NCBI GenBank assembly: GCA_023457895.1
Contig: JAEXAY010000019.1
Span: 1-64,000, forward strand
Source: Pseudomonadota bacterium
Lineage (GTDB): Bacteria; Pseudomonadota; Alphaproteobacteria; Sphingomonadales; Sphingomonadaceae
Reading direction: 5' to 3'
Length of the DNA stretch: 64,000 nucleotides
The notes below the pieces were generated by a model. That model was not told the DNA's origin, did no database searches, and saw only the letters and a program-made list of their open reading frames with translations. Shown here piece after piece: positions 45,066 through 53,659 of this stretch. Position 1 is the first letter of the stretch. Every line of letters starts with the position of its first letter. Position numbers and translations under genes: made by a program.

Positions 45066-45656
45066 TTACCGGCAACAGACGGCCAATTCCTTCAATAGAT
45101 CACGCAACATGGCTGTTTGCCGATCCGCCGGCCAAGCGTTGCGATCCTGCGCCACCAGAGACGCCATTCCGTTGATGTAGATCTGGAGTCGGGTTGCCGC
45201 TGTGAATGGGTCGAGTGCGGCGGGAAGTTCGCCTTTGCTTTGAGCAACTGTTATCAGCCTGACAAAAAGCTGGTTGGCGTTGGTTGTGCCTTCACGCCAT
45301 TCGTCAGCCACTGTGGGCTCTGCCGGCGTCATGCCCCAAAAGGCAAACCATGTGTGCCAATCTCGCCATCGCTCTTCGGAAATCGGAAGCAGCCGTTCGA
45401 GAGTTTCCGCCAAAGCCCATCCCTCTCGTAAACCAGCTTCGATCAGGTCTTCAGCGCGCTGACGAACCCGCCGATGCGTATAAACAAGCATCTCCATCTT
45501 ACTGCTGAAATAATGCGAAACCACAGTTGTACTATAACCGACGCGCCCCGCAACTTCACGGATCGTAACCGCCCGGATGCCATCATCGTAAACCAGCTGC
45601 TCGACGACCGATGCAATTTGCGCGCGCCGTTCGTCATGGTTAACTATGCGAGGCAT
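45066..45656 (-). CDS. TetR-family transcriptional regulator
   Basis: This protein of about 196 residues starts at ATG 45656 (MPRIVNHDERRAQI). The HTH is IREVAGRVGYSTTVVSHYFSS. The C-terminal ligand domain resembles BetI-type regulators (AATRLQIYINGMASLVAQD). It probably controlled the TonB receptor remnant just downstream or its lost partners. The frame continues upstream to 45812 without similarity. Confidence 0.85.
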   Translation of the reverse strand: MPRIVNHDERRAQIASVVEQLVYDDGIRAVTIREVAGRVGYSTTVVSHYFSSKMEMLVYTHRRVRQRAEDLIEAGLREGWALAETLERLLPISEERWRDWHTWFAFWGMTPAEPTVADEWREGTTNANQLFVRLITVAQSKGELPAALDPFTAATRLQIYINGMASLVAQDRNAWPADRQTAMLRDLLKELAVCCR

Positions 45657-45918
45657 GTCCAATATCCCAGTTGCTATTGACGCGTACCGCAATCCCCAGC
45701 GCCATGTACGAGCCGGACAAAGGAGCGATATGGCTGCGGCGCGCATAGCGACTTTCGTAAAAATTTTCATTACTGTTTGCGGTATAAGACGAACGGCGCA
45801 GGCCTGATACAACAGCCAGCTATGACATGATCTGCCCCTGGCCTAGAATTGTACGAGTGGGATGTGTGATCTGTGCGCTCGTCCCGATGAAACGGATCAT
45901 TTCATAGGCGAGGTGGTA

Positions 45919-46332
45919 ATGAGCGATAAGCCTGGCTTCGATTTCGTCGCGGAATGGCAAAAAATGATTACTGAGTGGGAGCATCGGGTGAACGATATTT
46001 CCCGCGACATCAGCCAGCGCAAGGAATTCAGTGCGATGATGAATGAAGGCGCGAAAATGTCGCACGCGGCCCAGAAGCAACTCAACGAATATACCGAAAA
46101 AATGCTGCGCAGCATGAACCTGCCCAGCCTTGGGAAAATCGACGAGATCGTTGTTCGACTTGACCGGATCGAGGATGCGATTGACCGGCTTGCAGCGAGG
46201 CTCGAAAATGTTGCACCTGTGCAGCGGGTTCCCGCGCGCGCTGCAACCCGCAGCCGCCGCCCGGCTGTTGGCTTGCCGGATGAGAAGGCCGCTGATCCTG
46301 AAGCGGCCGGCAAAAAGGCTGATAAGAGATAA
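45919..46332 (+). CDS. phaE: Short PhaE/PhaR-like subunit of PHA synthase
   Basis: This 137-residue mostly helical protein has FVAEWQKMITEWEHRVND and LRSMNLPSLGKIDEIVVRLD, resembling the C-terminal part of class III PhaE subunits, with a Lys/Ala-rich tail. It is much shorter than typical PhaE and closer in size to class IV PhaR. ATG 45919 has GAGGTGG upstream. It ends six bases before phaC, so it is a co-translated non-catalytic partner. Confidence 0.72.
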   Translation: MSDKPGFDFVAEWQKMITEWEHRVNDISRDISQRKEFSAMMNEGAKMSHAAQKQLNEYTEKMLRSMNLPSLGKIDEIVVRLDRIEDAIDRLAARLENVAPVQRVPARAATRSRRPAVGLPDEKAADPEAAGKKADKR

Positions 46333-46338
46333 GGCGTC

Positions 46339-47487
46339 ATGGCGCAGCAGCACGAAGCAAACGCGCGTAGTGCAAAGCCGGGAAGAACGCGCGGCGGACC
46401 AATATCGCGCGCTGCGGCTGGTGGGGTCTCTCCCACGGATGCGGCCGAACGGGTCCGTCAGGAGGTTGAACGCGCCATCCAGAGGAACCTCAAGGGTCTC
46501 GAATTCCTTTCCGCTCCCAAGCAGGGCGTGGGCGCCATGCGACGTATTGAATTGGCCCGGCGCGGCACCTTCTCGCTATTCCATTATGTTCCCGTCCAGC
46601 GCGACGTCTATCGCACGCCGCTCCTGATCGTTTCGCCGCCGAGCAATTACGGCTATATTTTCGACCTCGCGAGTGGACAAAGCTTTGTCGAATATATGCT
46701 GCGCGAAGGCTATGATATCTACATGATCGACTGGAATCCGCCGCGGTCGACCGAGCGGCATATTGCTCTCGACCATTATATTGGCGAATTCATTTCGGAA
46801 GCTGTTGATCGCGTGATTGCGCTGAGCGGCGAGGAGCAGGTGAGTCTGCTTGGTTATTGTATGGGCGGAACGTTCGCGCTGGCCTATGCCGCACTCCATC
46901 CGGATCAGGTGCGCAATCTTTTGCTGTTCACGACTCCGGTCGATTTTACGGGCATGGAATTATTCCAGAATTGGGCGCATCCCGACCATTTCGACGTGGA
47001 CGAACTTGTTGACCGGCTCGGTATCATTCCGGCCGAGTTCATGCTGGGAGCCTTTGACTTGATGCGGCCTGCCAACCGCACGGCAGGCGTCCTCCACTTG
47101 TGGACCAATATGTGGGACGACAATTATGTGCGTTCCTATCGCATGTTCGATCGCTGGGCGGCTGAGACACTGCCTTTGCCCGGCGAGTTCTTCCGCCAGA
47201 TGGTGAAAGAATTGATGTGGGACAACGCGCTGCTTCATAATCATTTGCGCATCGGCGGGGCGCAGGTTGACTTGAAGAAAGTGACGATGCCCGTGCTCAA
47301 CATTATTGCCGAGCATGATCATGTGGTGCCTTACAAGGTGGCTCATCCTGCTACCGCCGCGGTCGGTTCTGATCAGGCGGAGGAGATCGTGACACGCGGT
47401 GGCCATGTCAGTGTTGTTTCCGGTCCGGGGGCCGTGAAACGCCTGTGGCCGCGGGTGAATGAATGGCTTGGGGAGAAAAGCTGGTGA
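46339..47487 (+). CDS. phaC: Class III-like poly(3-hydroxyalkanoate) synthase catalytic subunit
   Basis: This 382-residue alpha/beta-hydrolase-fold polymerase has the lipase-like box GYCMGGT with catalytic Cys, the Asp in IIAEHDHVVPY and the His in TRGGHVSVVSG. Also present are MIDWNPPRSTERH and the conserved Trp-rich WTNMWDDNYV region. It polymerises (R)-3-hydroxyacyl-CoA into carbon-storage granules. It follows phaE and overlaps the next GNAT gene by four bases. Confidence 0.9.
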   Translation: MAQQHEANARSAKPGRTRGGPISRAAAGGVSPTDAAERVRQEVERAIQRNLKGLEFLSAPKQGVGAMRRIELARRGTFSLFHYVPVQRDVYRTPLLIVSPPSNYGYIFDLASGQSFVEYMLREGYDIYMIDWNPPRSTERHIALDHYIGEFISEAVDRVIALSGEEQVSLLGYCMGGTFALAYAALHPDQVRNLLLFTTPVDFTGMELFQNWAHPDHFDVDELVDRLGIIPAEFMLGAFDLMRPANRTAGVLHLWTNMWDDNYVRSYRMFDRWAAETLPLPGEFFRQMVKELMWDNALLHNHLRIGGAQVDLKKVTMPVLNIIAEHDHVVPYKVAHPATAAVGSDQAEEIVTRGGHVSVVSGPGAVKRLWPRVNEWLGEKSW

Positions 47488-48086
47488 ATGTGATTGATGC
47501 GGCAGTCGCCGACCTAGGGCTTCCAGCGACAATAGAATGCGCCGGGACACTGATAACATTGAAATATGTAACCAATGGCGATGCGGATTCCATTATTGCA
47601 TTCGCAAACAGTCTTGCCACACACGATCTTCTCTTCCTGCGGCGCGATATCCGTAATCCCAAGGTGGTGGCGGCCTGGATCGACCAGCACAACAAGGGGT
47701 TACTGCGCACTATAATTGCGGAGCGTGATGGCGAAATCATCGGTTCCGTGGCACTGGCGCGCGATGAACTCAGCTGGTCGATGCACGTCGGTGATATCCG
47801 CCTGCTCGTCAGCCCTGCAGCGCGTGGCACCGGGATCGCGCGCGTGCTGCTCGAGGAGGTGATGGCACTGGCGACCAGCATGGACGTGATCAAGTTGACG
47901 GCGAGCATGACGCCGGACCAGCAAGGCGCCATTGCCCTGTTTGAAGACCAGGGTTTTGCCCCGGAAGCCCTGCTTCGCGACCATGTGCGTGATCCGGATG
48001 GCAGCCTTCACGATCTCGTGGTCTTCAGCCTCAATCTGGAAAGGGCAGGGGCGCACAGGACGGCCTATGGGAGTCCGGGGGATTAG
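47484..48086 (+). CDS. GNAT-family N-acetyltransferase
   Basis: This protein of about 200 residues starts at GTG 47484, with GGGGAGA upstream and overlapping the phaC stop. The acetyl-CoA motif A is VGDIRLLVSPAARGTGIARV, followed by VIKLTASMTPDQQGAIALFE and FAPEALLRDHVRD. The substrate is unknown. Coupling to phaC suggests a role linked to PHA metabolism or simply co-transcription. Confidence 0.8.
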   Translation: MNVIDAAVADLGLPATIECAGTLITLKYVTNGDADSIIAFANSLATHDLLFLRRDIRNPKVVAAWIDQHNKGLLRTIIAERDGEIIGSVALARDELSWSMHVGDIRLLVSPAARGTGIARVLLEEVMALATSMDVIKLTASMTPDQQGAIALFEDQGFAPEALLRDHVRDPDGSLHDLVVFSLNLERAGAHRTAYGSPGD

Positions 48087-48113
48087 TCAGGTCCTAACCC
48101 CTCCGGCGTCGTA

Positions 48114-48890
48114 TCAATATAAACCGTACAATATCCCAGGCTTCTTGTAGGGTTTCCAGTCACCTTCGGGCTGAGCGAGCCTGTCTGCGATGACGTGATA
48201 CACGGCTGGATGATTGACAAGCCCGAAATGGCTTGAATTGACTTCGACATTTTCAGCCATGTCATGGGGGTGGACCAGGCAATTTTCCCACGCAGCGATG
48301 CCATCGGTCTTGCTGAAAATGGCGGTCGAACCGACTTCGAGCGGCGTGCCGCCAATTGCGTAGCGCTCGTGAAATTCCTCGCTGGAAGCCTGATTTCCCG
48401 ACAGGAGTTCGTAAAGGCCTTTCACGGCGTTGGCATGGGGATTTCCGCCGAACGGGCTACCCAATGTGATGACCTGACGCACGGCCTGCGGGTCGCGCCG
48501 TGCTGCTTCTCGCGCAATCACTCCTCCTAGGCTCCACCCGATCAGGCTGACCTTGCGTCCGGTCCTGGCAAGAATCTCATCCATGCGCTGGGCGATCTTC
48601 TCTCCCTTGGCGCCGACCGTACGATGGTCATAATTGCGTCCGAGCCCCCATGGCTCAACGTCATACCCCTTGGCAGCCAGAAACTGGCGCATCACCACAG
48701 TCGACTTGTCGCATGTTGCAAAACCCGGGAGGACCATCACCGGGTGTCCGTCGCCGTTGGGAATGGATGCAAGTAGCGGTGAATGCCAAGCCAAGGCCAT
48801 CATTTCCGCAGGTGCTCTGAACAATTCCATGGCTGTGAGCCAAGGCGAAGGGGGCTTGATCTGTTCGCGCGGGACCGATGCGGTTGTCAA
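48114..48890 (-). CDS. Alpha/beta-fold hydrolase
   Basis: This 258-residue protein has the nucleophile elbow IGWSLGGVIA, VMVLPGFATCD (oxyanion strand) and a late His in NSSHFGLVNHPAV. No signal peptide. It is related to cytosolic lipase/esterase-like proteins common in sphingomonads. It converges on the PHA cluster; intracellular PHA depolymerisation is possible but unproven. Confidence 0.8.
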   Translation of the reverse strand: MTTASVPREQIKPPSPWLTAMELFRAPAEMMALAWHSPLLASIPNGDGHPVMVLPGFATCDKSTVVMRQFLAAKGYDVEPWGLGRNYDHRTVGAKGEKIAQRMDEILARTGRKVSLIGWSLGGVIAREAARRDPQAVRQVITLGSPFGGNPHANAVKGLYELLSGNQASSEEFHERYAIGGTPLEVGSTAIFSKTDGIAAWENCLVHPHDMAENVEVNSSHFGLVNHPAVYHVIADRLAQPEGDWKPYKKPGILYGLY

Positions 48891-49082
48891 ATAATGCCTC
48901 GCATTTCATTTTCCGTGCCGGGGTGCGGGGCGGAAAGTTTTGGATGTTCGCTTGGACGGGAGGGTGATGTCGCCTATCTTAAAGGATAGGTTGATGCTGG
49001 GGAGGGGCTCAAACGCTTCTTCCAGGCGCAAAGCTGCATCCCGAAAATCGGGATTGTCTTTGCGGGCAATATATAGGAGATG

Positions 49083-49118
49083 CATCATATATGGTTTCTT
49101 CGGTAACTATATATGATG
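49083..49118. promoter_or_regulatory. Inverted repeat upstream of sdaA
   Basis: CATCATATAT (49083-49092) and ATATATGATG (49109-49118) are perfect inverted repeats separated by 16 bases, ending 18 bases before the sdaA start. The AT-rich dyad stands out in this G+C-rich region and could be a repressor operator or an mRNA hairpin masking the ribosome site (GGAG at 49120-49123). Confidence 0.5.
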
Positions 49119-49136
49119 TGGAGCTTTGGCAAAAGC

Positions 49137-50522
49137 ATGACGATCAGCGTCTTTGAATTGTTCAAGATAGGCGTAGGGCCTTCTAGTTCGCATACGGTCG
49201 GGCCGATGGTAGCCGCGCGGCGTTTTGGTGAATGGCTGGAACGGAGGGGGCTCCTCGAGGCCACGGCTCATGTCACCATTGATCTTTATGGCTCACTGGC
49301 GCTGACGGGGAAGGGGCACGCCTCCGATACAGCGCTGGTCGCTGGCCTTGCCGGCGAGGTCCCAAGCGAGACCGATGCCGCGCGGATCATGAGCCACTGG
49401 CGGCAGGCCAACGACACCGGCAGGCTGGCGTTGCTCGACCGGCATTTCATCGTCTTTGAGCCCGCCGGCGACATCCGCTTCCTCCAGCGCGAGCGTCAGC
49501 CCTATCACAGCAATGCCATGGCGTTCGAGGCGTTCGGCGCGGACGGCGGATCGCTCGCGCGGCGGCTCTATTATTCGACCGGCGGCGGCTTCGTGCTCGA
49601 CGAGGAGGAAACCCGCCGAAACAGCCGCCCCGACGATCCGGATGAGGCGGTACCGTTCGCCTTCACCTCAGGGGCCGAACTGCTCGCGATCGGCGCGGCG
49701 GAGGACAAGAGCTTCGCCGAGCTTATGCTCGCCAACGAGGTCAGCCGCCGCCCGCTCGCCGAGGTCGAGGCCAAGCTCGACGAGATCGGCGCGGCGATGG
49801 CCGGGAGCATCGATGCGGGCTGCACCCATGACGCCGAGGCGGTGCTCCCCGGCGGGCTCAATGTGAAGCGCCGCGCGCCGCAGATCGCCGCCGATATCCG
49901 CGCCCGCCAGGACGAGGCGCTGGCCGAGCCGCTCGCGGCGATGGACTGGATCAACCTGTGGGCGATGGCGGTCAACGAGGAAAATGCCGCGGGCGGCCGC
50001 GTCGTCACCGCGCCGACCAATGGCGCGGCGGGGATCATTCCGGCGGTGATCCGCTATTATAAAAAATGCTATCGCGGCGATAGCGCGGGGGTGCGGACCT
50101 TCCTGCTGACGGCGGGTGCGATCGGCGCGCTCTACAAGCGTAACGGCTCGATCTCGGGGGCCGAGGTCGGCTGCCAGGGCGAGGTCGGCGTCGCCTGCTC
50201 GATGGCGGCGGCGGGGCTGACGGCGGTGCTCGGCGGGACCAACGCACAGATCGAGAATGCTGCCGAGATTGGCATGGAGCATAATCTCGGCCTCACCTGC
50301 GATCCGATTGCAGGGCTGGTGCAAATCCCCTGCATCGAGCGCAACGCGATGGGCGCGATCAAGGCGATCGACGCCAGCCGCATCGCGCTGATGGGCGACG
50401 GCGAGCATATGGTGAGCCTCGACAAGGTCATTGCCACCATGCTCCAGACCGGCCGTGACATGCGCGACAAGTATAAGGAAACCTCAAAGGGAGGCTTGGC
50501 GGTCAGCGTCGTGGAATGTTAG
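49137..50522 (+). CDS. sdaA: L-serine ammonia-lyase (iron-sulfur type)
   Basis: This 461-residue enzyme converts L-serine to pyruvate and ammonia using a 4Fe-4S cluster. It starts TISVFELFKIGVGPSSSHTV at ATG 49137; a longer start at 49113 is possible. Cluster Cys candidates are in GCQGEVGVACSMAA and LGLTCDPIAGLVQIPCIER. Alpha and beta domains are in one chain. Confidence 0.94.
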   Translation: MTISVFELFKIGVGPSSSHTVGPMVAARRFGEWLERRGLLEATAHVTIDLYGSLALTGKGHASDTALVAGLAGEVPSETDAARIMSHWRQANDTGRLALLDRHFIVFEPAGDIRFLQRERQPYHSNAMAFEAFGADGGSLARRLYYSTGGGFVLDEEETRRNSRPDDPDEAVPFAFTSGAELLAIGAAEDKSFAELMLANEVSRRPLAEVEAKLDEIGAAMAGSIDAGCTHDAEAVLPGGLNVKRRAPQIAADIRARQDEALAEPLAAMDWINLWAMAVNEENAAGGRVVTAPTNGAAGIIPAVIRYYKKCYRGDSAGVRTFLLTAGAIGALYKRNGSISGAEVGCQGEVGVACSMAAAGLTAVLGGTNAQIENAAEIGMEHNLGLTCDPIAGLVQIPCIERNAMGAIKAIDASRIALMGDGEHMVSLDKVIATMLQTGRDMRDKYKETSKGGLAVSVVEC

Positions 50523-50531
50523 GGGGAGGAC

Positions 50532-51044
50532 GTGACCGCCCATCCGTCGCACCCGCAAGAGTCCGCTCTCTATCAATCGCTCGAAGACCTCGGCATCGAC
50601 TTTGCGGTGGTCGAGCATCAGCCGGTATTTACCGTCGGCGAAAGCCATGGTTTGCATGAGCAAATCGCCGGAAACCATACCAAGAACCTGTTTCTGAAGG
50701 ACGCGGGCAGTACCTATTGGCTGATCACCGTGCCGCATGACAAGCGGGTTGATCTCAAGGCGCTTCCGGCCGCGATCGGTTCAAAACGGGTCAGCTTTGG
50801 CAAGGGAGAGGATATGGAAATGTTGCTTGGAATCTCGCCAGGCTCGGTGACGCCGCTTGCTGCGTTCAACGACAAGGAATACCGGGTTAGGGTTGTCGTG
50901 GACGCAGTGCTTGCGGCTACACAACTGGTGCAAGTCCATCCTCTGCGCAATAGCGCAACGCTGGGCTTGTCAGGGGGTGACTTATTGCTGGCGCTGCGGC
51001 ACTGGGGGCACAACGTCGAAGTTGTTGAGGTGCCAGCGCTCTAG
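50532..51044 (+). CDS. YbaK/ProX-type prolyl-tRNA deacylase
   Basis: This 170-residue protein resembles PrdX/ProXp-ala trans-editing factors that hydrolyse mischarged Ala-tRNA(Pro). Words are DFAVVEHQPVFTV, NHTKNLFLKD, LITVPHDKRVDLKAL and the Gly-Ser-Val-Thr-Pro loop ISPGSVTPLAAFND. GTG 50532 has GGGGGAGGA upstream. It lies nine bases after sdaA, so the two are probably co-transcribed. Confidence 0.85.
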   Translation: MTAHPSHPQESALYQSLEDLGIDFAVVEHQPVFTVGESHGLHEQIAGNHTKNLFLKDAGSTYWLITVPHDKRVDLKALPAAIGSKRVSFGKGEDMEMLLGISPGSVTPLAAFNDKEYRVRVVVDAVLAATQLVQVHPLRNSATLGLSGGDLLLALRHWGHNVEVVEVPAL

Positions 51045-51280
51045 TTCGCGGCCTGGCGTTCGCGCTGTTCCTGCTCGTAGCGAAGGCTGTCGAAGATCTT
51101 GGCTCCGGCCAGAAATACCGATCCTGTGCAAGCGGCCATCAGGAGCCATCCGCCAAAACCTGGAAAACGATCAAGATAGTGAATGCCGCGCTCGATGCAG
51201 CCCAGCGCGAGTGCATAAATGATGAGACACGCTTCCCATTTGGTCTTGATAACAAAAAGGCGGCCGACTTTTTTGAGCAT
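51041..51280 (-). CDS. Small conserved membrane protein
   Basis: This 79-residue protein starts at ATG 51280 (MLKKVGRLFVIKTKWEAC) with two predicted membrane helices (CLIIYALALGCIERG and GWLLMAACTGSVFLAGA). Similar short proteins are familiar from sphingomonads; function unknown. Its stop overlaps that of the converging deacylase gene by four bases. Confidence 0.65.
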   Translation of the reverse strand: MLKKVGRLFVIKTKWEACLIIYALALGCIERGIHYLDRFPGFGGWLLMAACTGSVFLAGAKIFDSLRYEQEQRERQAAN

Positions 51281-51376
51281 GGTAATCGCTAAGCAAACGT
51301 CATGCCAAGTGAGGAGTTCCACGAGTCGGATCGTATGGCGATGTCTCAAGTGTAAAAACTGTTTACACTTTGCTAA

Positions 51377-52624
51377 CTATAACACTCCGGCGAGGCCGGT
51401 GACGTCAAGCAAGGCGTCGCGGGCTCGCTGCACATCAGCGACCAGCGCAGGTAAGGCGAGGTCATCCGGCGCAATGGCTTCAGGCCAGTGGCGCTCAATT
51501 ATTGCGGCTATGGCATCGAGCTTGGCTGGCGTCGCGATGAAGCGCGGGTCGACGCTCGCGGGATTGCACACCACGCGCAGGCGCAAGCACGCAGGGCCGC
51601 CGCCATTGGCCATCGACTGGCGCACATCGACCGGGATCACCTTGCGGATCGGGCCGTTGCCCGCGATGTGCGCTTCGAGCCAGGCCCACACCGCAGGCGT
51701 GCGCTGCGCCTCGGTGGGGACGATCAGCGCCATGCTGCCATCGGGCAAGGTCACGAGTTGCGCGTTGAATAGATAGGATTTGATGGCATCGGCGAGGCTG
51801 ACAGCGCTTTCCGGCACCTCGACAATCTCGACTGCGGGAAAGGCCTGCCGGATCGCGGAATAGCTGCCTTCGCGATCCTCGAATGCACATTCATGGGTGA
51901 AGAGCACATGCTCGTTGGCTACCGCAACGACGTCATTGTGAAAGGCGCCCGCCGCAATCGCTTCTGCCGATTGCTGGAGGAACAGTGTCTTGGCGGGGAC
52001 AAGCCGGTGCCTCCGCGCGACCGCCTTTGAAGCTTCGAGATGCTGGCGGGCGGGAAACGGTCCGCCGCCGACGCCATAGACGAATATTTCTACGCCCGGT
52101 TTCCCATGGGCGGCCGTGAGCCGCATGTGGTTGGCTGCTCCTTCATCGCCAAAAGGGGAGGGGGCCGGGTCATGAACCGCAAAGGCTGGATCGGCGAAAG
52201 CGAGTCTCAATTGCGCCAGCGTGCCGCGCCATTCATGGCTGCGGTGCGGCATCGTCTGGAGGTTGGCGACCGTCAGATGGCATTTGCCGTCGGCGGCGTC
52301 TGGTGCGGGCGAAACGGTAGCTGCATTGGCGGCCCACATCGAGGAGGCGGAAAAGGCGGCTGCGCGCAGATGTGGTTCCGCGCTGGCTATATCGGCTGCA
52401 AGGCTTGCCAGCCACGCCTTATTGGGCCGGTCGAGTGGCAGGAAGAAACCTTGCGCGAGGCCGATGTCCATATTGGAGCGCATCTTGGCGATGCCCTGAA
52501 GCGCGGCAGCGCGCGGCTGAGACACGGCTCCTTTATTGATTGCGCTGGCGATATTGCCGGGAGAAAGCCCCGCATAATTATGGCTGGGGCCGATAATGCC
52601 GTCAAAATTGATTTCCTGCAGCAT
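51377..52624 (-). CDS. astB: N-succinylarginine dihydrolase
   Basis: This 415-residue guanidine-modifying enzyme converts N2-succinylarginine to succinylornithine, CO2 and ammonia. It starts EINFDGIIGPSHNYAGLS. Catalytic residues are expected in FHNDVVAVANEH (His) and NGGGPACLRLRVV (Cys). It is second step of the arginine succinyltransferase route, three bases after astA. Confidence 0.94.
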   Translation of the reverse strand: MLQEINFDGIIGPSHNYAGLSPGNIASAINKGAVSQPRAAALQGIAKMRSNMDIGLAQGFFLPLDRPNKAWLASLAADIASAEPHLRAAAFSASSMWAANAATVSPAPDAADGKCHLTVANLQTMPHRSHEWRGTLAQLRLAFADPAFAVHDPAPSPFGDEGAANHMRLTAAHGKPGVEIFVYGVGGGPFPARQHLEASKAVARRHRLVPAKTLFLQQSAEAIAAGAFHNDVVAVANEHVLFTHECAFEDREGSYSAIRQAFPAVEIVEVPESAVSLADAIKSYLFNAQLVTLPDGSMALIVPTEAQRTPAVWAWLEAHIAGNGPIRKVIPVDVRQSMANGGGPACLRLRVVCNPASVDPRFIATPAKLDAIAAIIERHWPEAIAPDDLALPALVADVQRARDALLDVTGLAGVL

Positions 52625-52627
52625 CGC

Positions 52628-53659
52628 TTACCACCGCGCGACGTGTGAAATGGTGTCGCCAGCGCCAACGCCGAGAATTTCGGCGGCCTTTTCATCAAGC
52701 ACCACGCCCTCGCCTTGCTGTTTGATCCATCCGTAAGTGCACAGAAACTCGGATAGTTCACCGCACGACGCCAGCACCTTGTCGCCTTCCTTATGATCGC
52801 CAAGTGCGTTATCGATTGCGACGACCTTGGAATCGCGCGCTTCCTTTACCCCGCGAATATCGTCGGTGCGTGCCGTCATGGTGGGGCCGCCGTCGAAGAT
52901 ATCGATATATTTTTCCCAGCGGAAACCCTCCTCTTCGAGCATCCGCATCGCAGCTCGGCCGGTCGGGTGGGGAATACCGATCACGTGGCGGGCGCTTTCC
53001 GGCAGCATCGCGATATAGACCGGATGGTTGGGCATGAGATCGGCAATGAACTGGTTGCCGTGGATGGCGTTGAACTTGTCCGCTTCCTGGAAATTCATCC
53101 CGAAAAAGCGTCCGGCGACGCCGTCCCAGAAGGGCGATCCGCCGCTTTCGTCTATCACGCCGCGGAGTTCGGCAAGGATGCGGTCCGAAAAGCGTGCGCG
53201 GTGGCTGCGGATGAACAGGTAGCGGCTACGCGCCAGTAACATCCCGGTGCCGCCCGACCGCTCCGCCGGATGCAGGAATAGCCCGCCAACCTCGCTCGAT
53301 CCTTCGAGGTCAGTGGTGAGGTTCAGGATTTCAGCGCGGAACGTCCGGTCAAGCTGCTGGCTATGCTGGCTGTGGGTGCTGATGCGATAGCTGTAGAAGG
53401 GCCATTTCTGCCCGACCTGGCCAAAAATCTGGCACGTGCCCATGACATGGCCAGTTTCGACATTCTCGAGCATGAAAACATAGAGGTCGTCACTGACGAA
53501 CTCGCCCTCGCGTGCGAACCCGGCGGCGCTGCGTTCGAGCTTGGCGCCGAGCGCCTTCTTGTCGGGCGGGAGATTGGTGAACCCGCCTCCGGTGCGCTTG
53601 GCCATTTCGTAAAGGTGCGTAAGGTCGCTGTCGCGCGCGGCTCGGATTTTAAAGGTCAT
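52628..53659 (-). CDS. astA: Arginine N-succinyltransferase
   Basis: This 343-residue GNAT-fold enzyme has family words TGGGFTNLPPDKKAL, EVGGLFLHPAERSGGTG, FWDGVAGRFFGMNFQEAD and DIFDGGPTM. It transfers succinyl from succinyl-CoA to arginine. The start overlaps the preceding M20 gene by four bases. Confidence 0.94.
   Translation of the reverse strand: MTFKIRAARDSDLTHLYEMAKRTGGGFTNLPPDKKALGAKLERSAAGFAREGEFVSDDLYVFMLENVETGHVMGTCQIFGQVGQKWPFYSYRISTHSQHSQQLDRTFRAEILNLTTDLEGSSEVGGLFLHPAERSGGTGMLLARSRYLFIRSHRARFSDRILAELRGVIDESGGSPFWDGVAGRFFGMNFQEADKFNAIHGNQFIADLMPNHPVYIAMLPESARHVIGIPHPTGRAAMRMLEEEGFRWEKYIDIFDGGPTMTARTDDIRGVKEARDSKVVAIDNALGDHKEGDKVLASCGELSEFLCTYGWIKQQGEGVVLDEKAAEILGVGAGDTISHVARW

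Noticed and set aside
48906..49088. 60-codon minus-strand frame upstream of sdaA
   Set aside because: No ribosome site and no recognisable domain, and its start lies inside the inverted repeat; probably chance.
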